Shown here: piece after piece, positions 1-6,670 of the stretch
Layout of the letters: each line of letters opens with the position of its first letter
Position numbering within the stretch: position 1 is the stretch's first letter
DNA from: an uncultured Pseudomonadales bacterium
GTDB taxonomy: Bacteria; Pseudomonadota; Gammaproteobacteria; Pseudomonadales; IMCC2047
Length of the DNA stretch: 9,128 bases
Reading direction: 5' to 3'
Assembly (NCBI GenBank): GCA_947258895.1
Contig: CAMYKE010000281.1
Location: forward strand, 1 to 9,128
Position numbers and translations under genes: made by a program
The notes under the pieces: model-generated
The model's database searches: none
The model's input: the letters and a program-made list of their open reading frames with translations, nothing else
What the model was told of the DNA's origin: nothing

Positions 1-1255
1 CATAGCCTACGGCGCCGCGCACCAGCGCGGTTATCTGGTCGATCTCCGCCTGCGGCCAGGGTTGACTGATTTGCTCCCCTTCCTCGTTGGTGCCGATGCG
101 GTTATCAATCACCACGGCGACCGACAAACGCCTGATTTTGCCCTGTTCATGGCGGGTATAGCTGACACTTCGATCGATCTCGTAATTGCGCGTCGCCTGG
201 TTGCGGGTGCTACCCGGGGCGCGCGCGGTGGCAGCTCCCGTCTCGGGATCCAGCGCTTGCTCCGGCACGGTCGCGGCGCCCGGCGGCTGGTTTGACAGGG
301 CGCCGGGCACGCCGCCGGTTTCGGCGCCCGCGGTACGTGCCTCCGCGAGAGTTTGTTCACTGCGCAGGATGGTTTGTTCGGGATTAAAGACTTCGGCAGT
401 TTCTTCCAGTGCCGTGAAATCCAGGTCCGCCGACACTTCCGCCTTGTACCTGTCCATGCCCACCACCGGCTCGAGGATGCGCTGCAGCCGCTTCACCAGC
501 ACGTCCTCGGTCTTGCGCACATACTCAAACTGGTGAGCTGCCCGCGCCGCAGTCTCGGACTCGCCCTGATCTGATAACAGGCGGCCATTCTGGTCGACGA
601 TGGTCACGTCCGCAGCATCCATTTCCGGCACACTGGAGGCGACCAGGTTGACAATGGCTGCAATCTGCTCGTCCTGCAGGCGGCGTCCCGACAGCAATTC
701 CACGAACACCGAAGCGCGAGGCTTGCGATTGTCGCGCACGAACACCGATGCCTTGGGTATCGCCAGGTGCACTCGTGCGGTGCGCACGCTGTTAAGGCTG
801 GCAATGGTCCGCGCCAGCTCACCCTCCATGCCGCGCCGGTAGCTGATGTTCTCCATAAACTGGCTGGTGCCGAGGCCCTGTTCCTTGTCCAGCAATTCAA
901 AGCCGATACTGCGGTTATCGGAGATCCCACCGGCCGAAAGTTTCATCCGCGCGTTATACAGGTGCTCCGACGGCACCAGGAGGCCACCACTGCGGGTATC
1001 GATTTTGTAGGGAATTTCATTGCCCCGCAGGATGTCCACGGCCTGGGTCGCATCAATATTCGACATATCTGCCAGCAGGGGCGAATAATCCGGTTCCTGG
1101 GACCACAACACGACGGCAAAGCCGACCGCAATGCTGGCCGCCAGCCCGACCAGCAGGCCAGCCTGACGCAGCAGGTTGAGGCCGGAGAATCCGGCTGCCA
1201 GGGCGTTGCCGGAACCGGAGCCGGAAGATTCAATATTCGCGGGTAGTGTCGCCAT
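1..1255 (-). CDS. fliF: Flagellar MS-ring protein FliF, N-terminal part (cut by window edge)
   Basis: FliF forms the MS ring in the inner membrane, the base on which the rod, C-ring and type III export gate are assembled. The first 418 codons are visible; the family is usually about 550-600 residues, so the C-terminal periplasmic part, second membrane segment and FliG-binding tail lie beyond the left edge. Visible are a polar, Gly/Ser-rich start, a membrane segment at about residues 33-52 (LLVGLAASIAVGFAVVLW) and the YscJ/FliF ring-building region. This includes LDKEQGLGTSQFMENISYRR, the ARVHLAIPK motif and VVDQNGRLLSDQ. A Pro/Ala-rich stretch (GVPGALSNQPPG) follows, then the FliF C-domain start (NYEIDRSVSYT, IRRLSVAVVID). 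The ATG at 1255 is preceded by a weak AGGGA about 10 bases upstream. It lies 72 bases after fliE and is probably in the same transcript. No frameshift is seen. Confidence 0.97.
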   Translation of the reverse strand, partial: MATLPANIESSGSGSGNALAAGFSGLNLLRQAGLLVGLAASIAVGFAVVLWSQEPDYSPLLADMSNIDATQAVDILRGNEIPYKIDTRSGGLLVPSEHLYNARMKLSAGGISDNRSIGFELLDKEQGLGTSQFMENISYRRGMEGELARTIASLNSVRTARVHLAIPKASVFVRDNRKPRASVFVELLSGRRLQDEQIAAIVNLVASSVPEMDAADVTIVDQNGRLLSDQGESETAARAAHQFEYVRKTEDVLVKRLQRILEPVVGMDRYKAEVSADLDFTALEETAEVFNPEQTILRSEQTLAEARTAGAETGGVPGALSNQPPGAATVPEQALDPETGAATARAPGSTRNQATRNYEIDRSVSYTRHEQGKIRRLSVAVVIDNRIGTNEEGEQISQPWPQAEIDQITALVRGAVGY

Positions 1256-1327
1256 GCTCTGCTATTCCCTACTGGTAGCTATCTACACGGTTGTAAAATG
1301 GTCTGCAGTCACTCATCTCCGCCTCCA

Positions 1328-1672
1328 TTACACCGGCATTTTCATGATATCTTCGTAGGCCGAAACCAGGCGATTGCGCACCTGGGTCATCGCCTGGAAC
1401 GAGAGGCTGGCCTTTTGCATGCTAATCATCACCTGCGTCAGGTCCACCCCCGCATCGCCCTGTTCATAGGCGGTAGCCAATTCCCTGGCGGTTGTTTGCT
1501 GGTCATTCACGTTATTCACGGCACCGGATAGCAGCGCTCCGAAGTTCGGTGCATCCGGCTGCGGCGCGCCCTCAACCGGGCCACCGGGCTTGTTAATCTG
1601 GCCCTGTGCCTGCATCTGCAACTCCCGCATTTGCATAAGCACGCTATTAATGTCTGCACGTGTTGTCGTCAT
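1328..1672 (-). CDS. fliE: Flagellar hook-basal body protein FliE
   Basis: FliE is a small protein exported by the flagellar type III system that links the MS ring (FliF) to the proximal rod. This copy is 114 residues, a normal length. The N-terminal half is variable and Gln/Pro-rich. The C-terminal half carries the family signature: VNDQQTTARELATAYEQG, then LTQVMISMQKASLSFQAM and the ending VRNRLVSAYEDIMKMPV. The ATG at 1672 has a good ribosome binding site, AGGGG at 1684-1680, 7 bases upstream, which supports this start. It sits between fleR and fliF, the same order as in Pseudomonas (fleQ-fleS-fleR-fliE-fliF). I saw no sigma-54 promoter in the 60 bases between fleR and fliE, so it may be read from the fleSR transcript or from a promoter inside fleR. 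Confidence 0.96.
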   Translation of the reverse strand: MTTTRADINSVLMQMRELQMQAQGQINKPGGPVEGAPQPDAPNFGALLSGAVNNVNDQQTTARELATAYEQGDAGVDLTQVMISMQKASLSFQAMTQVRNRLVSAYEDIMKMPV

Positions 1673-1732
1673 TGCATGGCCCCTGTCAAGTCGTTGTAAC
1701 TCATTTTCCGATCTTCAATCTTCAAACCCGTA

Positions 1733-3091
1733 TCAACCCGGATACGCCTGGCGCAGGTTCAGGGCGGCTTCCAGGTCGAAACCCGAATCCCGCATCTTCG
1801 CCATCTTGTAGCGCAAGGTCCGCGCGCTGATACCCAGTTTTTCCGCCGCCTGCTTCTTGCGTCCGCCCTCATGCTTGAGCGCGTCAATTATCAACTGGTA
1901 TTCGTGTTCCTTGACACCACTGCCCAGCGGTGTGCCCGGCGGAGTCGCAAGTGGCTGCGGGTTTGGCGCGCTCTCCGCAGCGGCTGGCGTCGCTACCGGA
2001 ACCGCTGGAGTGGCGGCAGCCAGCGGTTCGAGCAACAGGTCAGCAGCGCAAATTTGGTCGCCCGGCTGCATGATCAGGGCGCGCTGGATAACGTTGTCCA
2101 GTTCCCGGACATTGCCAGGCCAGGGATGGCCGAACAGTTTCGCAGCGGCATCACCATCGAGGCGCACGCCATTGCGGCCCATCTTGGCTGCATGCACCGC
2201 CAACAGCCGACGTGCCAGGGGTTGAATATCTGCGCGCCGCTCCCGCAGTGGCAACCACTGCATGGGAAATACACTGAGTCGGTAGTACAGGTCTTCGCGA
2301 AAACTTCCCGCCGCGACGCACTGCAGGAGGTCCCGGTTGGTGGTGGCGATCACCCGCACATCCAGCTTGATCAGTTTCTTGCCGCCAACCCGCTCCACTT
2401 CCCGCTCCTGCAGCACCCGCAGCAGCTTGGCCTGCAGGCCCAGGTCCATCTCGGAGATTTCGTCGAGTAATATGGTGCCGCCATCGGCCTGCTCAAACTT
2501 GCCGGCGCTGGCGCTATAGGCCCCGGTAAAGGCCCCCTTTTCATGGCCGAACAAGGTGGCTTCGAGCATATTTTCGGGAATCGCCGCGCAATTGATGGCA
2601 ACAAAGGCGCGCCCCGCACGCGGCGAATGGGTATGAATATAGCGCGCCAGTACCTCCTTGCCGGTGCCACTCTCGCCGGAAATCAGCACCGTGGAACTGG
2701 TCATGGCCACCTTGTTCGCCAATTCCAGCAGCTGCTGCGAACAGGGCGCCTCGGCGACCGGGCTATCGGCGTCGGTGGCGCTGCAGGTTCCCTGCAGGTA
2801 ACGCGACACCGCATCCACCAGTACTCGCGGCGTGAAGGGTTTGATCAGGTAGTCGACGGCGCCATTGCGCATGGCCCGCACGGCACTGGCAATGGCACCA
2901 TAGGGGCCGTTCATACCACCCATGTTGACGTCGCTGATCACCATATCCACCGCGCGGGTTTGCACCGCCTCGAGCGCTGCCTCACCGGAGTCGACGGCCA
3001 GAGTCGCAAACTGCGCCAATTGCAGCGTGTCCGCTAGCGCCTCCCTGAGATCCGGATCGTCCTCGACGATCAATACCGTAGCCTGGCTCAT
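1733..3091 (-). CDS. fleR: Sigma-54-dependent flagellar response regulator FleR (FlrC), receiver domain shortened
   Basis: FleR/FlrC is the response regulator that, with sigma-54, activates class III flagellar genes (basal body, hook) once its partner kinase FleS is active. It has 452 residues. Domain order: receiver (about 1-100) with acidic pair D11/D12, phospho-acceptor D54 (VISDVNM) and K84 (YLIKPF). Next is an AAA+ domain with Walker A GESGTGKE (139-146), sigma-54 contact loop GAFTGA (186-191), Walker B ILLDEI (207-212) and [10 protein letters not shown] Pro/Ala-rich linker (about 355-392) leads to a Fis-type helix-turn-helix (about 395-440, [19 protein letters not shown]). The receiver is odd: the D-to-K spacing is 30 instead of about 50, so helix 3, strand 4 and the switch Thr/Ser are missing, although the frame is intact. 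The usual NMPGM is NMGGM here. The start ATG overlaps the fleS stop (ATGA), indicating translational coupling. Confidence 0.95.
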   Translation of the reverse strand: MSQATVLIVEDDPDLREALADTLQLAQFATLAVDSGEAALEAVQTRAVDMVISDVNMGGMNGPYGAIASAVRAMRNGAVDYLIKPFTPRVLVDAVSRYLQGTCSATDADSPVAEAPCSQQLLELANKVAMTSSTVLISGESGTGKEVLARYIHTHSPRAGRAFVAINCAAIPENMLEATLFGHEKGAFTGAYSASAGKFEQADGGTILLDEISEMDLGLQAKLLRVLQEREVERVGGKKLIKLDVRVIATTNRDLLQCVAAGSFREDLYYRLSVFPMQWLPLRERRADIQPLARRLLAVHAAKMGRNGVRLDGDAAAKLFGHPWPGNVRELDNVIQRALIMQPGDQICAADLLLEPLAAATPAVPVATPAAAESAPNPQPLATPPGTPLGSGVKEHEYQLIIDALKHEGGRKKQAAEKLGISARTLRYKMAKMRDSGFDLEAALNLRQAYPG

Positions 3092-4470
3092 GAGTTCTCC
3101 TCGCTGACGTTGCCGTTCTTAAGCGCCCCACCGCTGCCCGACTTTACCAGCGGCAACAGCAAAGTCACCTGCGTGCCCTCTCCGGGCCACGACTGAATTT
3201 TCATCTCCCCCTGGTGGGCCCTGATCACCGCCTGCACGACGGCCAGCCCCAGGCCGGTACCATGAGATTTGGTGGTAAAAAATGGCTCCATCACCTTCGC
3301 GCCGATTGCGGCATCGAATCCCGGACCATGATCCCGCAGCCGAATGGCGAGGTAGTCGTCGTTTTCGCAAACCAGCTCTAACGCCAGTATGGCCCCCTCA
3401 GCGACCGCCTGGATCGCGTTATTGACCAGATTCAGGATCGCACCCACCAGTGCGTCCTGGTTACATTGCAAGCGGCTGTCAGGAGCGCGATTGATAATTT
3501 CGACCGTAGACCCGCTCGACTCGAGGGGTGCTTCCATGGCGAAGGCGACGGCGCTCAGCAATTCGCTGGCCGTGGTGCGATCCGCCAGGGGTAATTCGGT
3601 GCGGGCAAAAATAAGCATATCCCGGACCTGTTGCTCAAGATGATTAAGGCGCGACATCAGCTTGCCGGCGAATCGCTGCTGTTGCGGTGGCGCGAGATCC
3701 GGTTGCAGCAGGTGTTCGCCATAGAGCATGGCCGCCGACAACGGGGTACGAATCTGATGCGCCAGCGATGCGACCATCTTGCCCAACGCGGACAGGCGCT
3801 GGTGGTGGCTGAGGCGTTCCTGCAGCGCCCGGGTCTCGGTCATATCGGTCAATACGATCAGCTGGCCCGGTTCGACCTCCAGCGAGCGAGTCGAGATACT
3901 TACCCGGCGCCCGTCGCGCAGCGAAACCTCATGGCCATCATCCATACGCGGTGCGAAGGCACGCGCGATGATATCGAGCCAGCGTTCATTCAGGAGCGGC
4001 TCGCCGAGGAACTCGATCGCCGCGGGATTGCAATCCTGCACCCGACCACGCACGTCTAGCAACACCACGCCCACCGGCAGGGTATTGAGCAAACCCTCGA
4101 GCCGCCCGGCGACGCGCTCCTTGGCGGCGACCTCGTGCTCATGGCGGGCTTCGGCGCGAGACAGCTCGGCGTTGAGGTCCGCCACCTGTTGCTGCAGCGC
4201 CTGGTAGGAGTCGCTGAGTTGTTGCGAGATCTGGGAGAAATATTCAAACGCAGCCGCCAGCTGGTGTTTATCCGACGCCGCGAAATTGACATCCAGCGGC
4301 TGCCCGTCCGGTTTCGCCACAGTCCCCAGCGGTATTGTGCCGCCCCGCTGCGCCTGGCAGGGCGCCGAACGGGAAAGCATCGCCACGGGTCGTCCCCCGC
4401 GCACCGCGGCCAGCGCTGTGCTCGCGGTGGTAGTGCTTTCCGGATACTGTTGAGTAACTTGCCTTGTCAT
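3088..4470 (-). CDS. fleS: Flagellar sensor histidine kinase FleS (FlrB)
   Basis: FleS/FlrB is a soluble two-component kinase that phosphorylates FleR. With the start at 4470 it has 460 residues. The order is a variable polar N-terminus (1-65), a coiled-coil stretch (about 68-123, AFEYFSQISQQLSDSYQAL), a PAS domain (about 120-218), and a HisKA domain with H238 in LGKMVASLAHQIRTPLSAAM. The ATPase domain has N box NLVNNA (about 347-352), G1 DHGPGFD (380-386), F box PFFTTK and G2 GTGLGL (404-409). No membrane segment is visible, so it is cytoplasmic. The open frame extends to a GTG at 4596, but that would place the sigma-54 promoter (4550-4565) inside the gene. The ATG at 4470 has AGAGG at 4483-4479, 8 bases upstream, and lies about 70 bases below the predicted transcription start. 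An ATG at 4488 is the next alternative. The N-terminus is longer than in P. aeruginosa FleS, as I recall it. Confidence 0.93.
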   Translation of the reverse strand: MTRQVTQQYPESTTTASTALAAVRGGRPVAMLSRSAPCQAQRGGTIPLGTVAKPDGQPLDVNFAASDKHQLAAAFEYFSQISQQLSDSYQALQQQVADLNAELSRAEARHEHEVAAKERVAGRLEGLLNTLPVGVVLLDVRGRVQDCNPAAIEFLGEPLLNERWLDIIARAFAPRMDDGHEVSLRDGRRVSISTRSLEVEPGQLIVLTDMTETRALQERLSHHQRLSALGKMVASLAHQIRTPLSAAMLYGEHLLQPDLAPPQQQRFAGKLMSRLNHLEQQVRDMLIFARTELPLADRTTASELLSAVAFAMEAPLESSGSTVEIINRAPDSRLQCNQDALVGAILNLVNNAIQAVAEGAILALELVCENDDYLAIRLRDHGPGFDAAIGAKVMEPFFTTKSHGTGLGLAVVQAVIRAHQGEMKIQSWPGEGTQVTLLLPLVKSGSGGALKNGNVSEENS

Positions 4471-4478
4471 CCTGCCAG

Positions 4479-4483
4479 CCTCT
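4479..4483 (-). promoter_or_regulatory. Ribosome binding site deciding the fleS start
   Basis: AGAGG lies 8 bases before the ATG at 4470. None of the other in-frame starts (GTG 4596, ATG 4521, ATG 4488) has a comparable site, and two of them are ruled out or weakened by the sigma-54 promoter position. Confidence 0.65.
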
Positions 4484-4549
4484 GCCATGATTTCGTTTGC
4501 GGGTGCAAACGACAAAAACATGACGGTTTTTTGGTTTGGATAGAGGTTC

Positions 4550-4565
4550 TGCAAGGAACGTGCCG
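4550..4565 (-). promoter_or_regulatory. Sigma-54 (RpoN) promoter of fleSR
   Basis: Reading on the minus strand the site is CGGCACGTTCCTTGCA. It matches the sigma-54 consensus TGGCACG-N4-TTGCA in every position except the first T. GG and GC are exactly 10 bases apart, as the -24/-12 elements require. Predicted transcription starts near 4539, about 70 bases upstream of the fleS ATG at 4470. In Pseudomonas and Vibrio the fleSR/flrBC operon is a sigma-54 target of FleQ/FlrA, and fleQ is present in this window, so the call fits the known hierarchy. Confidence 0.88.
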
Positions 4566-4611
4566 CCTTTGGACCAAGCAGACGGAGTAGCGCCACACAG
4601 GCTGATACCCT

Positions 4612-4640
4612 TTATTATCCGGCACGATCACGGGTAGAAT
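4612..4640 (+). promoter_or_regulatory. Possible sigma-70 promoter of yciA
   Basis: TAGAAT at 4635-4640 differs from the -10 consensus at one position. Seventeen bases upstream is TTATTA (4612-4617), a poor -35 with 3 of 6 matches. It would give a leader of about 50 bases before the yciA ATG at 4697. It is the best candidate in the divergent region but weak. Confidence 0.35.
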
Positions 4641-4696
4641 TAACCACTCGCGTTTCGACCCTCGCCACTAACGACAACTACCGGAGACCAGCTCCC

Positions 4697-5101
4697 ATGC
4701 CCAATGACAATATGAATCCGGACGGAGAATTAGTACTGCGCACCCTGGCGATGCCCGCCGACACCAATGCCAATGGCGACATCTTCGGCGGCTGGATAAT
4801 GTCACAGATGGATATCGCGGGTGGTATTTTTGCCAAACAGATCGCGCGCGGGCGCACGGTGACGGTAAGCGTGGATGCAATGAAATTTATACTGCCGGTC
4901 AAGGTAGGGGACGTGGTCTGCTGCTACGGCGAGCTAATCCGGGTGGGCAATACCTCGATCACCCTGGGGCTGGAAGTATGGATCAACCCGATCCTGCGCG
5001 AGGACCTCCCGGATGATTCCCGCCGCAAAGTGACCGAAGCGAACTTCACCTATGTTGCAATCGACAAGGACGGCAAGAAACGTAGCGTACCTAAATTCTA
5101 A
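4697..5101 (+). CDS. yciA: Acyl-CoA thioesterase YciA (hotdog fold)
   Basis: YciA hydrolyses acyl-CoA thioesters to free acid and CoA. The E. coli and Haemophilus enzymes accept a broad range of chain lengths and act in the cytoplasm as oligomeric hotdog proteins. This copy has 134 residues, the usual length. It closely follows E. coli Yci[21 protein letters not shown] with the catalytic Asp, then [50 protein letters not shown] and the C-terminal [14 protein letters not shown]. The ATG at 4697 has GGAG 10 bases upstream. It is the only plus-strand gene here. It diverges from fleS and converges on fleQ, sharing 4 bases (5098-5101) across the two stop codons. It is not a flagellar gene, and its position between fleQ and fleS differs from Pseudomonas, where those genes are neighbours. 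A link to motility is not shown by the sequence. Confidence 0.96.
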   Translation: MPNDNMNPDGELVLRTLAMPADTNANGDIFGGWIMSQMDIAGGIFAKQIARGRTVTVSVDAMKFILPVKVGDVVCCYGELIRVGNTSITLGLEVWINPILREDLPDDSRRKVTEANFTYVAIDKDGKKRSVPKF

Positions 5102-6462
5102 CCTGAGTCACGCTGCAGCCCGTACTTGCGCATCTTTTCCACCAGCGTGGTGCGGCGGATATTGAGCTTTTCCGCCGCGCGGGCGACCACCGAATTGGTG
5201 TCGCTCAGGGCCTGCTCGATGAGGTTCTTTTCCAGGGTGGTCAAATATTCTTTCAAATCGATGCCATCATCGGGCAGCAGAGGCTGGCTCGACAACGCCA
5301 TTGCCCTATCCTCGGCCGGAGGCTGCGTCAGAAAAAAGTCCTCCATGCTGTCGTGTTCCGAATCGGCCCCGTAACGAAATTTTTCCGGCATGTCGTCAAC
5401 GCCAACCACCGCGTCAGGATGGGTAATCGCCAGGCGCTCTACCAGGTTTGCCAGTTCCCGCACGTTGCCCGCCCAGTTGTGCTCACACAGCGAATGTATG
5501 GCGGAGCTGCTGAACTTCACCGAACCACGCTTCTCGGCCTCCATGCGAAGCACCAGTTCATTGAGCAATAACGGAATATCGCCGACCCGCTCCCGCAACG
5601 CCGGCATTTCGATAGGAAACACATTCAGCCGGTAATACAGGTCCTCACGGAAGTCGCCCGCTTCGATCATCTTCTCGAGATCCTTGTGGGTGGCCGCAAT
5701 TATCCGCACGTCGGCCTTCATGGTGCGATTTCCGCCTACGCGCTCGAATACCCGTTCCTGCAAAACCCGCAGGATCTTCACCTGCATCGTCAACGGCATA
5801 TCACCGATCTCGTCCAGGAACAGGGTACCGCCCTCGGCAATCTCGAAGCGTCCCGGACGGCTGTTGATGGCGCCGGTGAAGGCGCCCTTCTCGTGCCCGA
5901 ACAGTTCACTCTCCAGCAACTCGGCGGGTATCGCGCCGCAATTGACCGGGACGAAGGGTTTCTGGCGCCGCGATGAGTTGTAGTGCAGGTTACGGGCGAC
6001 CACTTCCTTGCCGGTACCGGACTCACCGGTGATCAACACGCTGACTTCCTTGTCGGCGACCTGCGCCATCAGCCGGCGTACCGCGCGGATACAATCGCTG
6101 TCACCCACCAGGCTGCGGAACAACTCGATTTCCCGATTGCTGGCGCTACCACGCATAATGTCGTATTGCTCACGGTATAACTGCGCCCGATGCAGGATAG
6201 CCAGCAATTCATTGTGGCTGGGCGGCATCGCTACATTCCCGATCACCATCCGCCGCAGCGTCACATTGATGGATTCGTCCAGCTCTCGGTCGCCGAGCAA
6301 TACCACCGGCACGCCCGCATCCCAGCCATCGGCCGCCAGGCCATTCCAGTCCGCTGGAGTGGCGATTACGGCATAGCAACCCAGGAAATCGAAAATCACC
6401 GCGAGATCGTGGCGCTCGCGGACATCGTCATTGATTAGTAAGATCTTGATTTCTCTGCGCAT
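5098..6462 (-). CDS. fleQ: Flagellar master transcriptional activator FleQ (FlrA), cyclic-di-GMP site conserved
   Basis: FleQ/FlrA is the sigma-54 activator at the top of the polar flagellar cascade. In Pseudomonas it also controls exopolysaccharide genes in response to cyclic-di-GMP. From ATG 6462 the protein has 454 residues: a degenerate receiver (1-about 100), an AAA+ domain with Walker A GESGTGKE (146-153), GAFTGA (193-198), Walker B LFLDEI (214-219) and FREDLYYRL, then a Fis-type helix-turn-helix (about 415-447, [20 protein letters not shown]). Residues known to bind cyclic-di-GMP in P. aeruginosa (R144, R185, N186, E330, R334) correspond to R116 (LFRSLVG), R157, N158, E302 and R306, all with a constant offset of 28. 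The receiver is therefore 28 residues shorter. The ATG at 6462 was chosen because [13 protein letters not shown] matches the FleQ N-terminus. An upstream GTG (6534) would add 24 unrelated residues. The ribosome binding site is poor. Confidence 0.96.
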   Translation of the reverse strand: MRREIKILLINDDVRERHDLAVIFDFLGCYAVIATPADWNGLAADGWDAGVPVVLLGDRELDESINVTLRRMVIGNVAMPPSHNELLAILHRAQLYREQYDIMRGSASNREIELFRSLVGDSDCIRAVRRLMAQVADKEVSVLITGESGTGKEVVARNLHYNSSRRQKPFVPVNCGAIPAELLESELFGHEKGAFTGAINSRPGRFEIAEGGTLFLDEIGDMPLTMQVKILRVLQERVFERVGGNRTMKADVRIIAATHKDLEKMIEAGDFREDLYYRLNVFPIEMPALRERVGDIPLLLNELVLRMEAEKRGSVKFSSSAIHSLCEHNWAGNVRELANLVERLAITHPDAVVGVDDMPEKFRYGADSEHDSMEDFFLTQPPAEDRAMALSSQPLLPDDGIDLKEYLTTLEKNLIEQALSDTNSVVARAAEKLNIRRTTLVEKMRKYGLQRDSG

Positions 6463-6592
6463 TATCAATTTTTCGGGTTGAGCGGCTGAAACGGGGCGCC
6501 TGTGAAAATACGCGTAGCGCTGGTAAAAATTCACACCAAACGCGGCAGGAGCACGTTCAAAAATTTGACGAATCCTAAACTCGATTCAAGTA

Positions 6593-6620
6593 AATTTATA
6601 CCACTATCCCGGAATGTCAA
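6593..6620 (-). promoter_or_regulatory. Sigma-70-type promoter of fleQ
   Basis: A perfect -35 TTGACA (6620-6615, minus strand) is followed after 16 bases by TAAATT (6598-6593), 4 of 6 matches to the -10. The region downstream is AT-rich (TATAAATTTA). Transcription would start near 6586, giving a leader of about 124 bases before the fleQ ATG. In P. aeruginosa fleQ is also read from a sigma-70 promoter and sits above the sigma-54 cascade. Confidence 0.6.
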
Positions 6621-6629
6621 TTTTGTGAC
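6616..6629 (-). promoter_or_regulatory. Candidate FleQ box overlapping the fleQ -35 element
   Basis: On the minus strand the site is GTCACAAAATTGAC. The published P. aeruginosa FleQ consensus, recalled as GTCaNTAAAtTGAC, is matched at 12 of 13 defined positions, with A for the first T of TAAA. The site covers most of the -35 hexamer, so binding would be expected to repress, making this a likely autoregulatory operator. Confidence 0.6.
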
Positions 6630-6670
6630 GCGTATTTTCACGCGTAACGAGCGGTCCACGACCCGGTAGG

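Larger units (their letters stand above)
6502..6641. repeat. 14-bp perfect inverted repeat flanking the fleQ promoter
   Basis: GTGAAAATACGCGT at 6502-6515 is the exact reverse complement of ACGCGTATTTTCAC at 6628-6641, with 112 bases between. One arm lies just upstream of the predicted fleQ -35 and the other inside the leader. A third ACGCGT follows at 6640-6645, and I noticed ACGCGT nowhere else in the window. The outer arm lies upstream of the predicted start, so the pair would act as DNA sites (an operator pair or loop) and not as an RNA hairpin. The bound protein is unknown. Confidence 0.7.

Noticed and set aside
767..1246. 159-codon open frame on the plus strand opposite fliF
   Set aside because: It is antisense to the conserved FliF ring-building region, with no recognisable motif or ribosome binding site argument.
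1711..1726. Short tandem repeat ATCTTCA x2 between fliE and fleR
   Set aside because: Two copies of a 7-base unit are too little to suggest a regulatory or phase-variable element.
1871..2470. 199-codon open frame on the plus strand opposite fleR
   Set aside because: It is antisense to the conserved AAA+ region of fleR, shows no family resemblance and is the kind of shadow frame common in GC-rich coding DNA.
4471..4596. Extension of FleS to the GTG at 4596
   Set aside because: The extension would contain the sigma-54 promoter and has no good ribosome binding site; ATG 4470 has AGAGG at proper spacing.
6463..6534. Extension of FleQ by 24 residues to the GTG at 6534
   Set aside because: No ribosome binding site is present, the added residues do not resemble FleQ, and ATG 6462 gives the normal FleQ N-terminus.
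6463..6586. Riboswitch (for example cyclic-di-GMP class) in the long fleQ leader
   Set aside because: Only a weak short hairpin (TGGT/ACCA) is visible, and no conserved cyclic-di-GMP aptamer features could be recognised.
6625..6641. CRP/Vfr site (TGTGA ... TCAC) upstream of fleQ
   Set aside because: The two halves are separated by 9 bases instead of 6, so it does not fit the CRP/Vfr palindrome; the inverted repeat and FleQ box explain the sequence better.
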